DNA of 64,000 bases from Hyphomicrobiales bacterium (GCA_900468535.1 UBTY01000018.1:47246-111245); one strand, 5' to 3'. Positions 1-8,620 are shown, numbered from the stretch's first letter. Notes: generated from the sequence alone by a model not told the origin. Translations and numbers: made by a program.

Positions 1-1
1 T

Positions 2-430
2 GCTGAGCGCAGCCTGGATTCATCAGGAAATGCCCTGGCCGCGATCCTGGATGGCCCCCTGAAAGGAAAGCTGGCGCTCGCCCACTACGGCGACTTCGAC
101 GCCACTGATGGCGCCTTCCTGCCTGACGGCGATCTCCTGCTGCTGGAACGCCGCTTCAACATGGCGGAGGGCATCGGAATGCGCATCCGCCGTATCAAGG
201 CCGCCGACATTCGTCCCGGTGCTGTAATGGACGGCGAGATTTTGCTGCAGGGCGACTTCGGCTATCAAATCGACAACATGGAAGGCCTAGACACCTTCAC
301 CGCCGAGGACGGCACCACGCATCTGGTGATCGTGTCCGACGACAACCATTCCATCCTGCAGCGCAATCTGATGCTGGAGTTCCGATTGCTCGAGCCACGA
401 GCCGGCGATACGGCTCGCTTGCAGAATTGA
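2..430 (+). CDS. Phytase-like esterase family protein, C-terminal part
   Basis: The reading frame is open from the window edge to the TGA at 428-430, so this is the last 142 codons of a gene that starts outside. The visible part carries repeated beta-propeller-like strands, a GAFLPDGDLLLLERRF segment and, near the end, NMEGL and VSDDNHS motifs. These match the C-terminal half of the 'esterase-like activity of phytase' family (PF13449), usually exported proteins of unknown substrate. The signal peptide and N-terminal half cannot be seen. The next gene is convergent (a porin), separated by about 105 bases. The family call is from motif memory; the substrate is unknown. Confidence 0.75.
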   Translation, partial: AERSLDSSGNALAAILDGPLKGKLALAHYGDFDATDGAFLPDGDLLLLERRFNMAEGIGMRIRRIKAADIRPGAVMDGEILLQGDFGYQIDNMEGLDTFTAEDGTTHLVIVSDDNHSILQRNLMLEFRLLEPRAGDTARLQN

Positions 431-536
431 GCGGCCGCCGTCGGACCAACCTGCCGCGAGGATGACAACTCGGAGCGGGTTAGGTCCAGTCAGGTGTTGA
501 AGGGCCAAGCTACATCGCGCGGCCCATCGTTTTCTC

Positions 537-1559
537 TCAGAAAGTACGCTGGAAGCGCAGGAAGCCCTGAACCTGATCCTTCGCATTGTCGGGATCGTAG
601 TACTGGACGCTGAGCTTGGTCAGCAGGTTGGTCGCGACCTTGTAGTCGACGGTCACGCCGGCCCGCCAAGCGTCGCCGCCGGTGAAGTCGCCGTTGCTAT
701 CCAGCGAGATCTTGCTGAAATACTGATAGCCTGGAATGACCGCGAGCTTGTCTGTGAACTTCATGTAGTACTGGGCACCGAGCGCCCATTCAGATTCCTC
801 GTAGTAGTAGTTCGCGCCGCTTGCCCAGAGGCCATAGAGGCCGAGCTGTCCCGGTCCGATGTCGGCAAACAGGATACCGCGCAGCGCAACTTCCTCGGTG
901 TCCGTGTCGTACCCGGCCAGGAGATAGCCGCTGACAGCGCCAGCCTTGCCGAACAACTGGCCTTCGATACCGACATTGTTCGGTCCTTCGCCCGGCTTCG
1001 TGCGATAGGCATCCTCGAGCTCGTCGACCATGACACCGGCGCTGAAATTCGGCGTCTCGTACATGTAGCGGAAAGCGTTATGGATCGTCTGGTTGCTCGA
1101 GATGACGTCCGTTTCGCCGGTGCCGATGCTGCGGTCGTTATCCCACCAGGAGTACTGCATACCAGCCCGGAAGCCGGCGATGTCGATATAGCCTTCCTGC
1201 AGAAGGGCAGTCTGGTTGCTTGCGTTCTCGGCATTGAAGCGGAGCGTGACGACGCCGGTCAGCGTGCCGTATTCCGTTTCGCTCTTCGATGTCAGCGTCG
1301 TCTGTCCACGCGTCCACGACGACCAGTCGGACGTACCGGAGCGATCACGTCCGAAACGCTCTTCGACGCGGATGTAGCCACCGATCGAGAGACAGGTTTC
1401 TGTTCCCGGAATATAGAAGAAGCCCGTTCCGTACGCATCGCAGACACGTACATATTCGACAGGCTCCGGCTCCGCCGCCACGATCGCGTCCGCGGCATGG
1501 GCGCCACCGGTCATCACGACCGTTGCAATGGAACTGAGGAGAATGGTTCGGATAGTCAT
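537..1559 (-). CDS. Outer-membrane porin, Porin_2 family
   Basis: A 340-residue general porin of the alphaproteobacterial Porin_2 family (RopA/Omp2b-like), expected to form a trimeric 16-strand barrel for small hydrophilic solutes. Residues 1-22 form a signal peptide with an AHA cleavage site before ADAIVAAEPEP. The family hallmark VRVCDAYGTGFFYIPGTETC follows, with two cysteines that are probably disulfide-bonded, then a GGYIRVEERF strand. The rest alternates polar and aromatic residues, and the protein ends in Phe, the usual beta-barrel assembly signal. The start is an ATG preceded by AGGGACC. It stands alone, convergent with the gene at the window edge. Rhizobia carry several paralogues, so I give no specific symbol. 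Confidence 0.93.
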   Translation of the reverse strand: MTIRTILLSSIATVVMTGGAHAADAIVAAEPEPVEYVRVCDAYGTGFFYIPGTETCLSIGGYIRVEERFGRDRSGTSDWSSWTRGQTTLTSKSETEYGTLTGVVTLRFNAENASNQTALLQEGYIDIAGFRAGMQYSWWDNDRSIGTGETDVISSNQTIHNAFRYMYETPNFSAGVMVDELEDAYRTKPGEGPNNVGIEGQLFGKAGAVSGYLLAGYDTDTEEVALRGILFADIGPGQLGLYGLWASGANYYYEESEWALGAQYYMKFTDKLAVIPGYQYFSKISLDSNGDFTGGDAWRAGVTVDYKVATNLLTKLSVQYYDPDNAKDQVQGFLRFQRTF

Positions 1560-1719
1560 GGGAGGTCCCTATCTGCATTAGATTAGGGAAGGATCTATGA
1601 GTGATACCTAACAGTTCCGTGACAACATTGCGGCGAAGAGGCCCCTTCCGACGGTTCGCATAAGATGTTGTGCATACGCAACATAATAGCTACCGCCGTG
1701 GCCCGCGAAGCCGCCCGCG

Positions 1720-2061
1720 TCAGACCTGGCTCGTATCCGACAACTCTGGCGCGGCCGCGCGCTTTTTCCGGAGTTTCCGCAACACCGGGCTCTTTTCCGC
1801 TGGGTTCTCGTCATCGTCAGGATCGCTGGTGATGCCGACTTCATCCATCCTGTGGCTTATTGCGAGCGCGTAGATGGTGTGGAGGATATTCCGATCCGTC
1901 ACATCAGGGTCGGTAAGAGCCAGCAGAGAGGCACGTACGATCTTCTTACTGGTGGCATTCGGGCAGCGCTCGAGCACGAAGTTAAAAAGGGCATTCCCCG
2001 AAAGACCCTCCGTCGCGCCATCCAGAAGTGCTTCGTATACTTTCTTCCGTTTCTCCGTCAC
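1720..2061 (-). CDS. Conserved hypothetical protein, 113 aa
   Basis: A small soluble protein that I do not recognise. It begins with GTG behind a good GGAGGG ribosome site. Residues 1-75 look helical and compact (MTEKRKKVYEALLDG, LFNFVLERCPNATSKKIVRASLL, LHTIYALAISHRMDEVG). The last 35 residues are acidic then basic (DPDDDENP, LRKLRKKR) and probably disordered. There is no signal peptide or membrane segment. It resembles short rhizobial conserved hypotheticals that may be regulatory, but nothing shown here gives a function. It is monocistronic, with about 180 bases to the next upstream gene. Confidence 0.65.
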   Translation of the reverse strand: MTEKRKKVYEALLDGATEGLSGNALFNFVLERCPNATSKKIVRASLLALTDPDVTDRNILHTIYALAISHRMDEVGITSDPDDDENPAEKSPVLRKLRKKRAAAPELSDTSQV

Positions 2062-2187
2062 GGCCTATCCCTCCATATGACGCGATTGAGACAATATTTG
2101 TCATAAAAACGTCATGAGCAACCATTGCTACGCGTAGTTCGACAATTTTTGCACCGCAGCGTGGCAGCAACGTGTCGACGATAAGCG

Positions 2188-2219
2188 TAAAAAAACGGCG
2201 GAGAGAGGCACTCCGCCGT
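2188..2219 (-). terminator. Intrinsic terminator of the queuosine-precursor transporter gene
   Basis: On the minus strand a perfect 9-bp stem, ACGGCGGAG/CTCCGCCGT, with a 7-base loop is followed directly by a run of seven T residues. It lies about 25 bases past the transporter's stop codon, a textbook rho-independent terminator. Confidence 0.85.
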
Positions 2220-2244
2220 GTTTGCAGTCGATGGAAGTTGAGGC

Positions 2245-2880
2245 TTAGTTGGCGCGTGCGGCCTGCATTGGGCGCAGCACGTTCATCAGTGCGCCATAGG
2301 GAAGCAGCATGACGAGGCCGACGATCATCTTGACGGAGAAATCCCCGATCGCCCAGGAAATCCAGCGAGGCGCCTGAGCGGTGAAGACACCGAGAACAGG
2401 CGCGGATTCAAGCGCGAAGGGATCGTTCGCGCCGAAGAAGACGAAGAAGGCCGCGAAGGCGAAGGAAAAGAAGATTGCCGTGTCGAGCATCGATCCAACC
2501 AGCGAACCGACCAGCGGCGCACGCCACCAGGCCTGACGGCGCAGGCGGTTGAAAACCGAAATGTCGAGCAACTGGCCAGCCAGATAGGCCGAGCCGGAAG
2601 CGATCGCGATCCGCGGAACCGAGGTGTAGAACGACAACGTCACACCGACGACAAAGCCGGCGAACACGACCTTGCGGGCGGCCCGTGGGCCGAACTGGCG
2701 GTTGGTCAGATCGGTGATGAGGAAGGCGACCGGGTATGTGAAGGCACCCCAGGTCAGGATGTCGGCCAGATTGATGCCGGCGAACTCGGCATTCAGAGGG
2801 AACTGCACGAGGAAGTTCGAGGCGACGACGACGAGCGTCATCAGGGCGACATAGATAAGCGTAGAGCGTGTCGTCAGCAT
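2245..2880 (-). CDS. yhhQ: Queuosine precursor transporter (VUT/YhhQ family)
   Basis: A 211-residue polytopic membrane protein of the VUT family (COG1738), which imports preQ0/preQ1 or queuine for tRNA queuosine modification. About six hydrophobic segments are visible, starting at STLIYVALMTLVVVASNFLV. The family stretch with LADILTWGAFTYPVAFLITD and NRQFGPRAARKVV, and later GSMLDTAIFFSFAF, are typical. I chose the ATG at 2880, not the longer frame from 2931, because the protein homology and the AGGA ribosome site begin there. The upstream 30 bases fit a preQ1-I riboswitch, which supports the substrate. It sits downstream of rpmB behind a terminator, so it is probably transcribed from its own promoter. 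Confidence 0.9.
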   Translation of the reverse strand: MLTTRSTLIYVALMTLVVVASNFLVQFPLNAEFAGINLADILTWGAFTYPVAFLITDLTNRQFGPRAARKVVFAGFVVGVTLSFYTSVPRIAIASGSAYLAGQLLDISVFNRLRRQAWWRAPLVGSLVGSMLDTAIFFSFAFAAFFVFFGANDPFALESAPVLGVFTAQAPRWISWAIGDFSVKMIVGLVMLLPYGALMNVLRPMQAARAN

Positions 2881-2906
2881 TTTTTTATCCTGGGGTATGC
2901 CACCAG
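2875..2906 (-). promoter_or_regulatory. Candidate preQ1-I riboswitch overlapping the yhhQ start codon
   Basis: Minus strand, 5' to 3': CUGG (2906-2903), a UGGCAUACC loop, CCAG (2893-2890), then GAUAAAAAA running into AUGCU. CUGG/CCAG forms helix P1. GGCA in the loop can pair with UGCU at the start codon as P2, giving an H-type pseudoknot. The A-rich L3 and a C just before the P1 3' strand are as in preQ1-I aptamers. The ribosome site AGGA lies inside the fold, so ligand binding would block translation. The family placement is inference from these hallmarks; a covariance-model search was not possible. Confidence 0.55.
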
Positions 2907-2930
2907 TTGGAGAGACAGACCAGCAAAGCA

Positions 2931-2965
2931 AAAGGCTTGTCCGGATATCATCCGTTCAAGCCTTT
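2931..2965 (-). terminator. Terminator-like hairpin after rpmB
   Basis: A perfect 9-bp outer stem, AAAGGCTTG (2931-2939) with CAAGCCTTT (2957-2965), plus an inner CGGAT/ATCCG stem. On the minus strand it is followed by a partly T-rich stretch. It lies about 30 bases past the rpmB stop and just ahead of the riboswitch, so it probably separates the two transcription units. Confidence 0.65.
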
Positions 2966-2996
2966 CGAAGCCGTATGAAAAAGAAGCAGTCGAAGC

Positions 2997-3293
2997 TTAC
3001 GCAGCAGCGGCTTCGGCAGTCTTCTTGACGATCTGGCGACGCAGCAGACGAGCGCGCATCGACAGTTCGTTTTCGCTTGCCTTGATCAGGAAAGCGTCGA
3101 GACCGCCACGATGCTCAACGGAACGAAGAGCAGCAGCCGAAACGCGAAGACGGTAACGCTGGCCGAGCGCGTCGGAGATCAGCGTAACCTGGCACAGGTT
3201 CGGGAGGAACCGGCGCTTGGTCTTGTTGTTGGCATGGCTGACATTGTTGCCAACGAGGACTGCCTTGCCGGTCAATTCGCACATGCGGGACAT
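2997..3293 (-). CDS. rpmB: 50S ribosomal protein L28
   Basis: A 98-residue L28 of the long alphaproteobacterial type. The N-terminus [29 protein letters not shown] is diagnostic: CELTGK and [10 protein letters not shown] match the family. The protein continues with [37 protein letters not shown]. It lacks the zinc-type cysteine pairs. The start at 3293 was chosen over the longer frame from 3368 because the family begins at MSR. It has its own terminator and is not in a ribosomal operon, as is usual for rpmB in this order. Confidence 0.97.
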   Translation of the reverse strand: MSRMCELTGKAVLVGNNVSHANNKTKRRFLPNLCQVTLISDALGQRYRLRVSAAALRSVEHRGGLDAFLIKASENELSMRARLLRRQIVKKTAEAAAA

Positions 3294-3530
3294 GGAACAC
3301 CTATTCTTGTTTTCTCGGCCATCAGCTGCACGCCCACGCAAAATCGGGCTAGCAATCCATCGGGCCATGATTGGAAAGTTGCGGTTCTATAGTCAGACAG
3401 GCCGTGCGCGTCAAGCCAAACCTTGGCATTTCCCGCAATTCTGTCAAAAAGCTCGTGTTTGCTTCGTGGCGTGACCGGCGTATAGACCGGAATGAACAGC
3501 TTTACCAGCTGCCTGAACAAGGTTCATTTC

Positions 3531-4307
3531 ATGGCTCATCTGAGCAGACGCATTTTCCTCTCCGCGGCAGCTGCCCTGTTGGCCATTCCCGCCAATGCCA
3601 GCGAGATCGTGCACCGCACCGAGTACAAGGTATCGCTCGGCATCCTCACGATCGCGCGTGCCGCGTTCCTGACGAGGATCGAGGACGACAAGAGCTACCG
3701 GGTCTCCGGCGACATCAGCTCCGCCGGCCTTGCCGATCTCGTGACCAATATCTCGGCCAAGACCAGCGTCGACGGCGTATTGCGTGGCGACCGGCTGCAG
3801 GCGTCCCGTTACTATCTCTACTACAAGAGCGGCAAGCGCGCCCGCACCTACGAGGTCCGCTACAACAACGGCAACATCACCTCGACGACCGTCCGGCCAC
3901 CCCGCCGCCTGCCGAAAAACTGGGTCGACGTGTCGCCGAGCGACATGCGCTCGGTGCTCGACCCGATCTCGGGCCTGATCTTCCCTGCCGGCACCAATGT
4001 CTGCGCCCAGAAACTGCCGATCTACGACGGCGAGATGCGCATGGATCTCGTTCTCTCACCGAAGGGAAGCGACGACTTCTCGACGGATGGCTTCAACGGC
4101 AAGGCAACGGTCTGCAGCGTTCGGTTCGTTCCACGTTCAGGCTACAAGAAAGGCCGTAGCGACATCGAATATCTGAGCAAGAGCAGCCGGATGGAAATCT
4201 GGTTTGCCAAGGCCGATGCGGCAAATGTATATGCTCCAGTCTACGTCCGTATTCCAACGCAATATGGACCGGTGACGATCACCGCGGTCAAATACGGCGC
4301 AAGTTGA
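3531..4307 (+). CDS. Exported DUF3108 protein
   Basis: A 258-residue protein with a signal peptide (MAHLSRRIFLSAAAALLAIPANA, cut before SEIVHRTEY). The mature part matches DUF3108 (PF11306): YKVSLGILTIARAAF, a SSAGLADLVTNIS stretch, a YYLYYKSGKRARTYEVRY strand pair and a C-terminal MEIWFAKADAANVYAPVYVRIPTQYGPVTITAVKY. The all-beta fold is reminiscent of lipoprotein-carrier shells, but the function is unknown. I chose the second ATG (3531) because it places the signal peptide at the N-terminus; the frame also allows 3492. It precedes the exporter gene by about 28 bases and may be co-transcribed with it. Confidence 0.8.
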   Translation: MAHLSRRIFLSAAAALLAIPANASEIVHRTEYKVSLGILTIARAAFLTRIEDDKSYRVSGDISSAGLADLVTNISAKTSVDGVLRGDRLQASRYYLYYKSGKRARTYEVRYNNGNITSTTVRPPRRLPKNWVDVSPSDMRSVLDPISGLIFPAGTNVCAQKLPIYDGEMRMDLVLSPKGSDDFSTDGFNGKATVCSVRFVPRSGYKKGRSDIEYLSKSSRMEIWFAKADAANVYAPVYVRIPTQYGPVTITAVKYGAS

Positions 4308-4335
4308 CGGAGCGTGTCTCCGCAAAGGGGGACAG

Positions 4336-5226
4336 GTGAAGCTTCGTGCCACGCTAATCGGCTTTACGGCCATCCTCATGTGGTCGTTCCTGGCGCTGTT
4401 CACGGCTGCATCCGGCACGATGCCTCCGTTCCAGCTGTCGGCGATCTGCTTTGCCATCGGCAGCCTTCCCGGCATCGTCGTCCTCGTCCTAAACCCGTCG
4501 CGGATCGCGCTGCTGAAGCAGCCAGCCAAGGTCTGGATGATAGGCATAGCCGGCCTGTTCGGCTACCATTTCCTCTACTTCACCGCGCTTCGAAACGCAC
4601 CGGCCGTCGAAGCAGGACTGATCGCCTATCTCTGGCCGCTGCTGATCGTCGTCGGTTCGGCGCTGCTGCCGGGTGAACGTTTGCGCTGGTATCATGTCGC
4701 GGGAGCGGTCGCCGGTCTCTGCGGCACCTTCCTGATCGTCAGCCGCAATGGCATCAATTTCGACGGTGCCTATGCCGTCGGCTACGGCGCCGCTTTTCTC
4801 TGCGCCTTCACCTGGTCCGGCTATTCGCTGCTGACGCGCCGTTTCGATGCCGTCTCGACTGATGTCGTCACCGGTTTCTGCCTGGCGACCTCGGTCCTGT
4901 CGCTTGTCTGCCACCTGCTGCTTGAAACCACCGTATGGCCCGAGACCGCCTCGCAGTGGATCGCCGTTGTCGGCCTGGGGCTCTTCCCTGTCGGAGCGGC
5001 CTTCTACGCCTGGGACCACGGCGTCAAGAACGGTGATATTCAGATTTTGGGTGCGGCAAGCTATGCCGCACCGCTTCTTTCGACCTTGATTCTGACCGTC
5101 TTCGGCTTCGCAGAGCCAAGCTGGCGCATTGCGCTTGCCTGCATTCTGGTGACCGGTGGCGCTGTGCTTGCAGCTCAGGAAATGTTCCGTCGCAAGGCCG
5201 CAAACACGGAGCGCGCAACGGCCTAG
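4336..5226 (+). CDS. DMT-superfamily exporter, YddG-like (EamA)
   Basis: A 296-residue drug/metabolite transporter with ten hydrophobic helices arranged as two EamA repeats (roughly residues 5-140 and 150-285). Features such as LIGFTAILMWSFLALFT at the start, FTALRNAPAVEAGLIAYLWPLLIV in the first repeat and LGAASYAAPLLSTLIL in the second resemble YddG, an exporter of aromatic amino acids in enterobacteria. The start is GTG behind a purine-rich GGGGGACAG. Its stop TAG overlaps the stop of the convergent Gly-rich gene in the shared tetranucleotide CTAG. The substrate is not shown by sequence. Confidence 0.87.
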   Translation: MKLRATLIGFTAILMWSFLALFTAASGTMPPFQLSAICFAIGSLPGIVVLVLNPSRIALLKQPAKVWMIGIAGLFGYHFLYFTALRNAPAVEAGLIAYLWPLLIVVGSALLPGERLRWYHVAGAVAGLCGTFLIVSRNGINFDGAYAVGYGAAFLCAFTWSGYSLLTRRFDAVSTDVVTGFCLATSVLSLVCHLLLETTVWPETASQWIAVVGLGLFPVGAAFYAWDHGVKNGDIQILGAASYAAPLLSTLILTVFGFAEPSWRIALACILVTGGAVLAAQEMFRRKAANTERATA

Positions 5227-5861
5227 CGCATCGCCATCACCATTTTGCAGAGCTTCACGAGGCCCGGTTCGAAGCCGCCGGATCGCACCACGTCCTTGCA
5301 GCGGATTTTCATCCTGGCCTTTTCAGCCGATGACATATCGTTGTACATCGCGACGAAGCGGCTGTTGTTGCCAAGGCCGGAGCCGCCATTGCCGGAACCG
5401 CCGGGACCAGTGCCTGGGTTGCCGCCATCATCCGTCGAAGGGATGCCGAGGCCAAGGCTAAGCAACGAACTGCCACCGAGGCCGACATCTGCGGATGCGC
5501 TCGCAAGCCGCGATCCACCAACGGTCGCGTTGACATTGGCGTTGACGCCGCTCGATCCGCCGACGCTCGCAGTGGTTCCGACGCCGAGACCACCGCTACT
5601 TCTACCGCCAACGGAAGTACTGCTGTTGACACCGCTCGCGCCGCCGACCGATGCGTTGACACCGACCCCACCGCTGGAGCTGCTACCGACGCTGGCATTG
5701 ACCCCGCTCGCACCACCAACCGATACGCTCAAGCCGCCGCTGCCGCCGCGGACGCTGACGCCATTGCTGCCGCCGATATCCAGAGCACCGGCCACTGATG
5801 GCAGCATCAGGACGGCACAGCTTGCAGCGATCAGTGCCAACGACTTTACGTAGTAAGACAT
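5223..5861 (-). CDS. Secreted Gly/Ser/Val repeat protein with a conserved C-terminal tail
   Basis: A 212-residue exported protein. Residues 1-26 are a signal peptide (MSYYVKSLALIAASCAVLML then AGA). Residues 28-130 are built from imperfect repeats: SVGG(A/S)SGVN occurs at 47-55, 71-79 and 99-107, joined by Ser/Gly-rich linkers. Residues 131-157 are a Gly/Asn/Pro spacer. Residues 158-212 are a distinct basic helical tail with Cys168 and Cys185, probably a disulfide. Such tails recur in rhizobial hypotheticals. I do not recognise a function; a surface or matrix role is a guess. The start at 5861 was preferred over 5915 because it opens the signal peptide. Its 3' end overlaps the exporter by 4 bases. 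Confidence 0.8.
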   Translation of the reverse strand: MSYYVKSLALIAASCAVLMLPSVAGALDIGGSNGVSVRGGSGGLSVSVGGASGVNASVGSSSSGGVGVNASVGGASGVNSSTSVGGRSSGGLGVGTTASVGGSSGVNANVNATVGGSRLASASADVGLGGSSLLSLGLGIPSTDDGGNPGTGPGGSGNGGSGLGNNSRFVAMYNDMSSAEKARMKIRCKDVVRSGGFEPGLVKLCKMVMAMR

Positions 5862-6285
5862 TCCAACCTCCAGATCATCGTTCGCCGGAGCACCATGCTC
5901 GGGCTGTGAAAACAAAGAGGAAGCGCGCTTTCCTTATGCGGTCGATCCGAAGCAACCGAAGGTGGATGCGTCACGTCTCTTCCGATAAGACCTGAGAATA
6001 TTCTTGAAGACTAAAATATCAACACTACTTCTCGCATAGGTTTATTTCAGATACTTCTAAGACTAACAGATCATGAAAGCCGACGCTAAGATTGTCGAAA
6101 GACGAGCGTGAATTTGCAACACGCAATCAACATCAAAACACTGATAAAAAACAATAAAATTAGTTTATCAGGAACTCCACACATGGAGTGGCGAAAGTTC
6201 TTGGCGTTTACTTCGAAGACTAAGCGACTCAGAAGACAAAATATAATAATTCTCTAATGCAATCAGAAATATTGTGCGACGCACA
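5862..6285. other. AT-rich intergenic segment, no gene seen
   Basis: About 420 bases between the promoter side of the Gly-rich gene and the 3' end of the chemoreceptor gene. The stretch 5990-6290 is strikingly AT-rich against GC-rich surroundings, with several A/T runs (TGATAAAAAACAATAAAATTAG near 6143-6164) and one short hairpin, ACTCCACACATGGAGT, near 6174-6191. It holds no convincing ORF. It probably carries the promoter of the Gly-rich gene and could encode a small RNA. Confidence 0.5.
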
Positions 6286-6314
6286 GAAAAACCAGGCCAT
6301 AAACTCGGCCCTGG
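6286..6314 (-). terminator. Intrinsic terminator of the chemoreceptor gene
   Basis: On the minus strand CCAGGGCC and GGCCTGG form a GC-rich stem (one bulged G) around a 7-base loop, followed by TTTTT. It lies about 45 bases past the chemoreceptor stop codon. Confidence 0.75.
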
Positions 6315-6356
6315 ATTGCAGCACGGCCGAGATGCCGGCCATGCTGCCGCTTCTGC

Positions 6357-8111
6357 TCAGAACTCTTCCCAATTGTCCGCCGCAGGCAGCGCTGCCCCGT
6401 GTGCCTTTGCAACCCGGGCGACAAGTTGCAGCGCAGGGGAGCTGACAGGTCTCGAAGGAGCCCGGATGCTGTAGGCCTCATCGAGACGGAATTGCGCCAG
6501 CAGCATGCGAAGCGCTTCAGCTTCCGACGCAAGCTTGTGGCTTGCCGCAGTGCTCTCCTCGACCATCGCAGCATTCTGCTGTGTCGCCTGGTCCATGGAG
6601 TTGACGGCCTGGTTGATCTCCTTGATCCCGGTCGCCTGCTCCTTCGACCCCTCGACGATCGCCGCCACGTTGGAGTTGATCTCCCCAACCTGCGTCACGA
6701 TCGTCTCGAGCGCCTTACCGGTCTGACCAACGAGATCCACGCCGTTCTTCACCAACTCGCTCGAGGTTGTAATCAGCGCCTTGATTTCCTTCGCCGCGCT
6801 CGCCGAGCGCTGTGCCAGCTCGCGAACCTCCTGCGCCACGACGGCAAAACCCTTGCCGGCCTCGCCGGCACGCGCCGCCTCGACCCCCGCATTCAGCGCG
6901 AGAAGATTGGTCTGGAAGGCAATATCGTCGATCACACCGATGATGTTGGTGATTTCACGCGATGACTGCTCGATCTGCCCCATGGCGGCGACCGCATTGC
7001 GCACAACTTCGCCGGACTGCTCTGCGCCATGCTTTGTCTTTGCCACCAGTTTGCCCGCCTCATCGGCACGGTGGCTGGAGTCGTTGACTGTTGTGGTGAT
7101 CTCCTCCAGCGCTGCTGCCGTCTCTTCGATAGAGGCCGCCTGCTGCTCGGTGCGCTTGGAGAAGCTATCTGCGGCGGCGCCGATCTCGCGGGACCCCGCG
7201 GCGATTGCCTGTGCATTTTCGCCAACGGTCTTCAGCGTCTCGGAAAGTTTGGCGATGGTTGCATTGAAGTCATGCCGCAGCTGTTCCATCGACGGGACGA
7301 AGGCGGCATTGACCGTTTTCGTAAGATCACCTTCCGAGAGCGCGCGCAGCGCCCCGCCGAGCTGAGTGATCGCGCTCATACGCTGAGTGACGTCGGTTGC
7401 GAACTTGATGACCTTATAGACCTTGCCGTTCGCGTCGGTGATAGGGTTGTAAGCAGCCTGGATCCATATCTCCTTGCCACCTTTGCCGTAGCGCACGAAT
7501 TCGTTGGCGATGAACTCGCCCTGGGCAAGACGCCGCCAGAAGTTCGCGTATTCTTCGGTGCGCGTATAGGCCGGATCGCAGAACATGCTGTGATGCTTGC
7601 CGGCGATCTCGAAGAGCGAGTAGCCCAGCGCGCCGCAGAAATTCTCGTTCGCGGTCAGGATTTCACCCTTCGGGTTGAATTCGATAACGGCCTGCGAGCG
7701 CGAGATCGCATCGAGCTTGCCGGCGTCTTCGACGGCTTTCATCTTCACGTCGGTGATATCGGCGGCGAACTTGACGACCTTGTAGGGTCTGCCGTGTTTG
7801 AAGACGGGGTTGTAGGAGGCCTGTATCCAGATCTCGCGTCCACCCTTCGCCAGGCGCTTGTAGGCACCGGTGTCATATTCACCGCGCCCGAGCCGAGCCC
7901 AGAATTCGCGATACTCGTGCGTGGCCGCGTGAGCAGGATCGCAGAACATGCTGTGATGCTTACCAACGATCTCGGAAAGGCTGTAACCGACCGCCGCGCA
8001 AAAATTCTCGTTGGCGCGAAGAACATTGCCCTTCAGGTCGAACTCAATGATGGCTTGCGATTTCGAAATGGCATTGAGGATATACTTGGAATCAGAAGAT
8101 AGGCTGAGCAT
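6357..8111 (-). CDS. Cytosolic methyl-accepting chemotaxis protein with two PAS domains
   Basis: A 584-residue receptor with no signal peptide or membrane helix, so it is cytosolic. PAS1 (about 11-120) and PAS2 (about 132-242) are close duplicates; each carries [16 protein letters not shown] and EIWIQA(S/A)YNP. A HAMP-like segment follows (about 243-300), then the MCP signalling coiled coil with its tip around 390-430 ([20 protein letters not shown]). It ends in NWEEF (580-584), a CheR/CheB-tethering pentapeptide like the enterobacterial NWETF. It should signal to CheA/CheW in response to a cytoplasmic or redox cue. The layout resembles S. meliloti McpY. The start at 8111 was chosen over 8201 because the PAS region begins there. 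Confidence 0.93.
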   Translation of the reverse strand: MLSLSSDSKYILNAISKSQAIIEFDLKGNVLRANENFCAAVGYSLSEIVGKHHSMFCDPAHAATHEYREFWARLGRGEYDTGAYKRLAKGGREIWIQASYNPVFKHGRPYKVVKFAADITDVKMKAVEDAGKLDAISRSQAVIEFNPKGEILTANENFCGALGYSLFEIAGKHHSMFCDPAYTRTEEYANFWRRLAQGEFIANEFVRYGKGGKEIWIQAAYNPITDANGKVYKVIKFATDVTQRMSAITQLGGALRALSEGDLTKTVNAAFVPSMEQLRHDFNATIAKLSETLKTVGENAQAIAAGSREIGAAADSFSKRTEQQAASIEETAAALEEITTTVNDSSHRADEAGKLVAKTKHGAEQSGEVVRNAVAAMGQIEQSSREITNIIGVIDDIAFQTNLLALNAGVEAARAGEAGKGFAVVAQEVRELAQRSASAAKEIKALITTSSELVKNGVDLVGQTGKALETIVTQVGEINSNVAAIVEGSKEQATGIKEINQAVNSMDQATQQNAAMVEESTAASHKLASEAEALRMLLAQFRLDEAYSIRAPSRPVSSPALQLVARVAKAHGAALPAADNWEEF

Positions 8112-8590
8112 TGCAAATCCCCTCCGAGCCCAAGCCACTCCGGGTGGCTCTGGGCTATGTTGAGCGAAGCCTCTGAGCCTGGATATTCGGCAAAAGCTCA
8201 AAGGTCGCAGCGCGTACTTCAGATCGCATCCTGATACGACGTCACAACCAATGATTAAGCCCGGGAAGGTTAACGTTTGGTATAAAAGAAATATCTAATT
8301 TAATATGCATTATATGCTAAAAGTTGCGATTGATTTCCTGTAGTCAAACGGCTGATAGCAGAAAACCAACCAGCGGGCGGCAAACGCCGGCTCCGGCACC
8401 CGCCAAGGCGGTATTGGAGACTGCCTGGAAGGCATGGCTTTCAAACCGGCATGGCGTTCGATCTCGTCGAGCTGGCAGCGGCAATGCAGGCCGCTCCAGA
8501 CGCCACCCGACACGCTGGGGCAGATCCCATTGGTGCCGATTTCGACAGGCTTCGTCGTCGCCTGAACCACCGCAACGGCATCATCCACAC
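8112..8590. other. Intergenic segment upstream of the chemoreceptor, no gene seen
   Basis: About 480 bases between the chemoreceptor start and the terminator of the DUF4167 gene. Bases 8260-8340 are AT-rich and probably hold the chemoreceptor promoter. Bases 8340-8590 are GC-rich with partial frames on both strands. None has a convincing start, ribosome site or recognisable protein. Confidence 0.45.
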
Positions 8591-8620
8591 AAAGAAAAGG
8601 CCGCTTCAACGAAGCGGCCT
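8591..8620 (-). terminator. Intrinsic terminator of the DUF4167 gene
   Basis: A perfect 10-bp stem, AGGCCGCTTC (8598-8607) with GAAGCGGCCT (8611-8620), and a 3-base loop. On the minus strand it is followed by TTTTCTTT. It lies about 30 bases past the DUF4167 stop. Confidence 0.9.
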
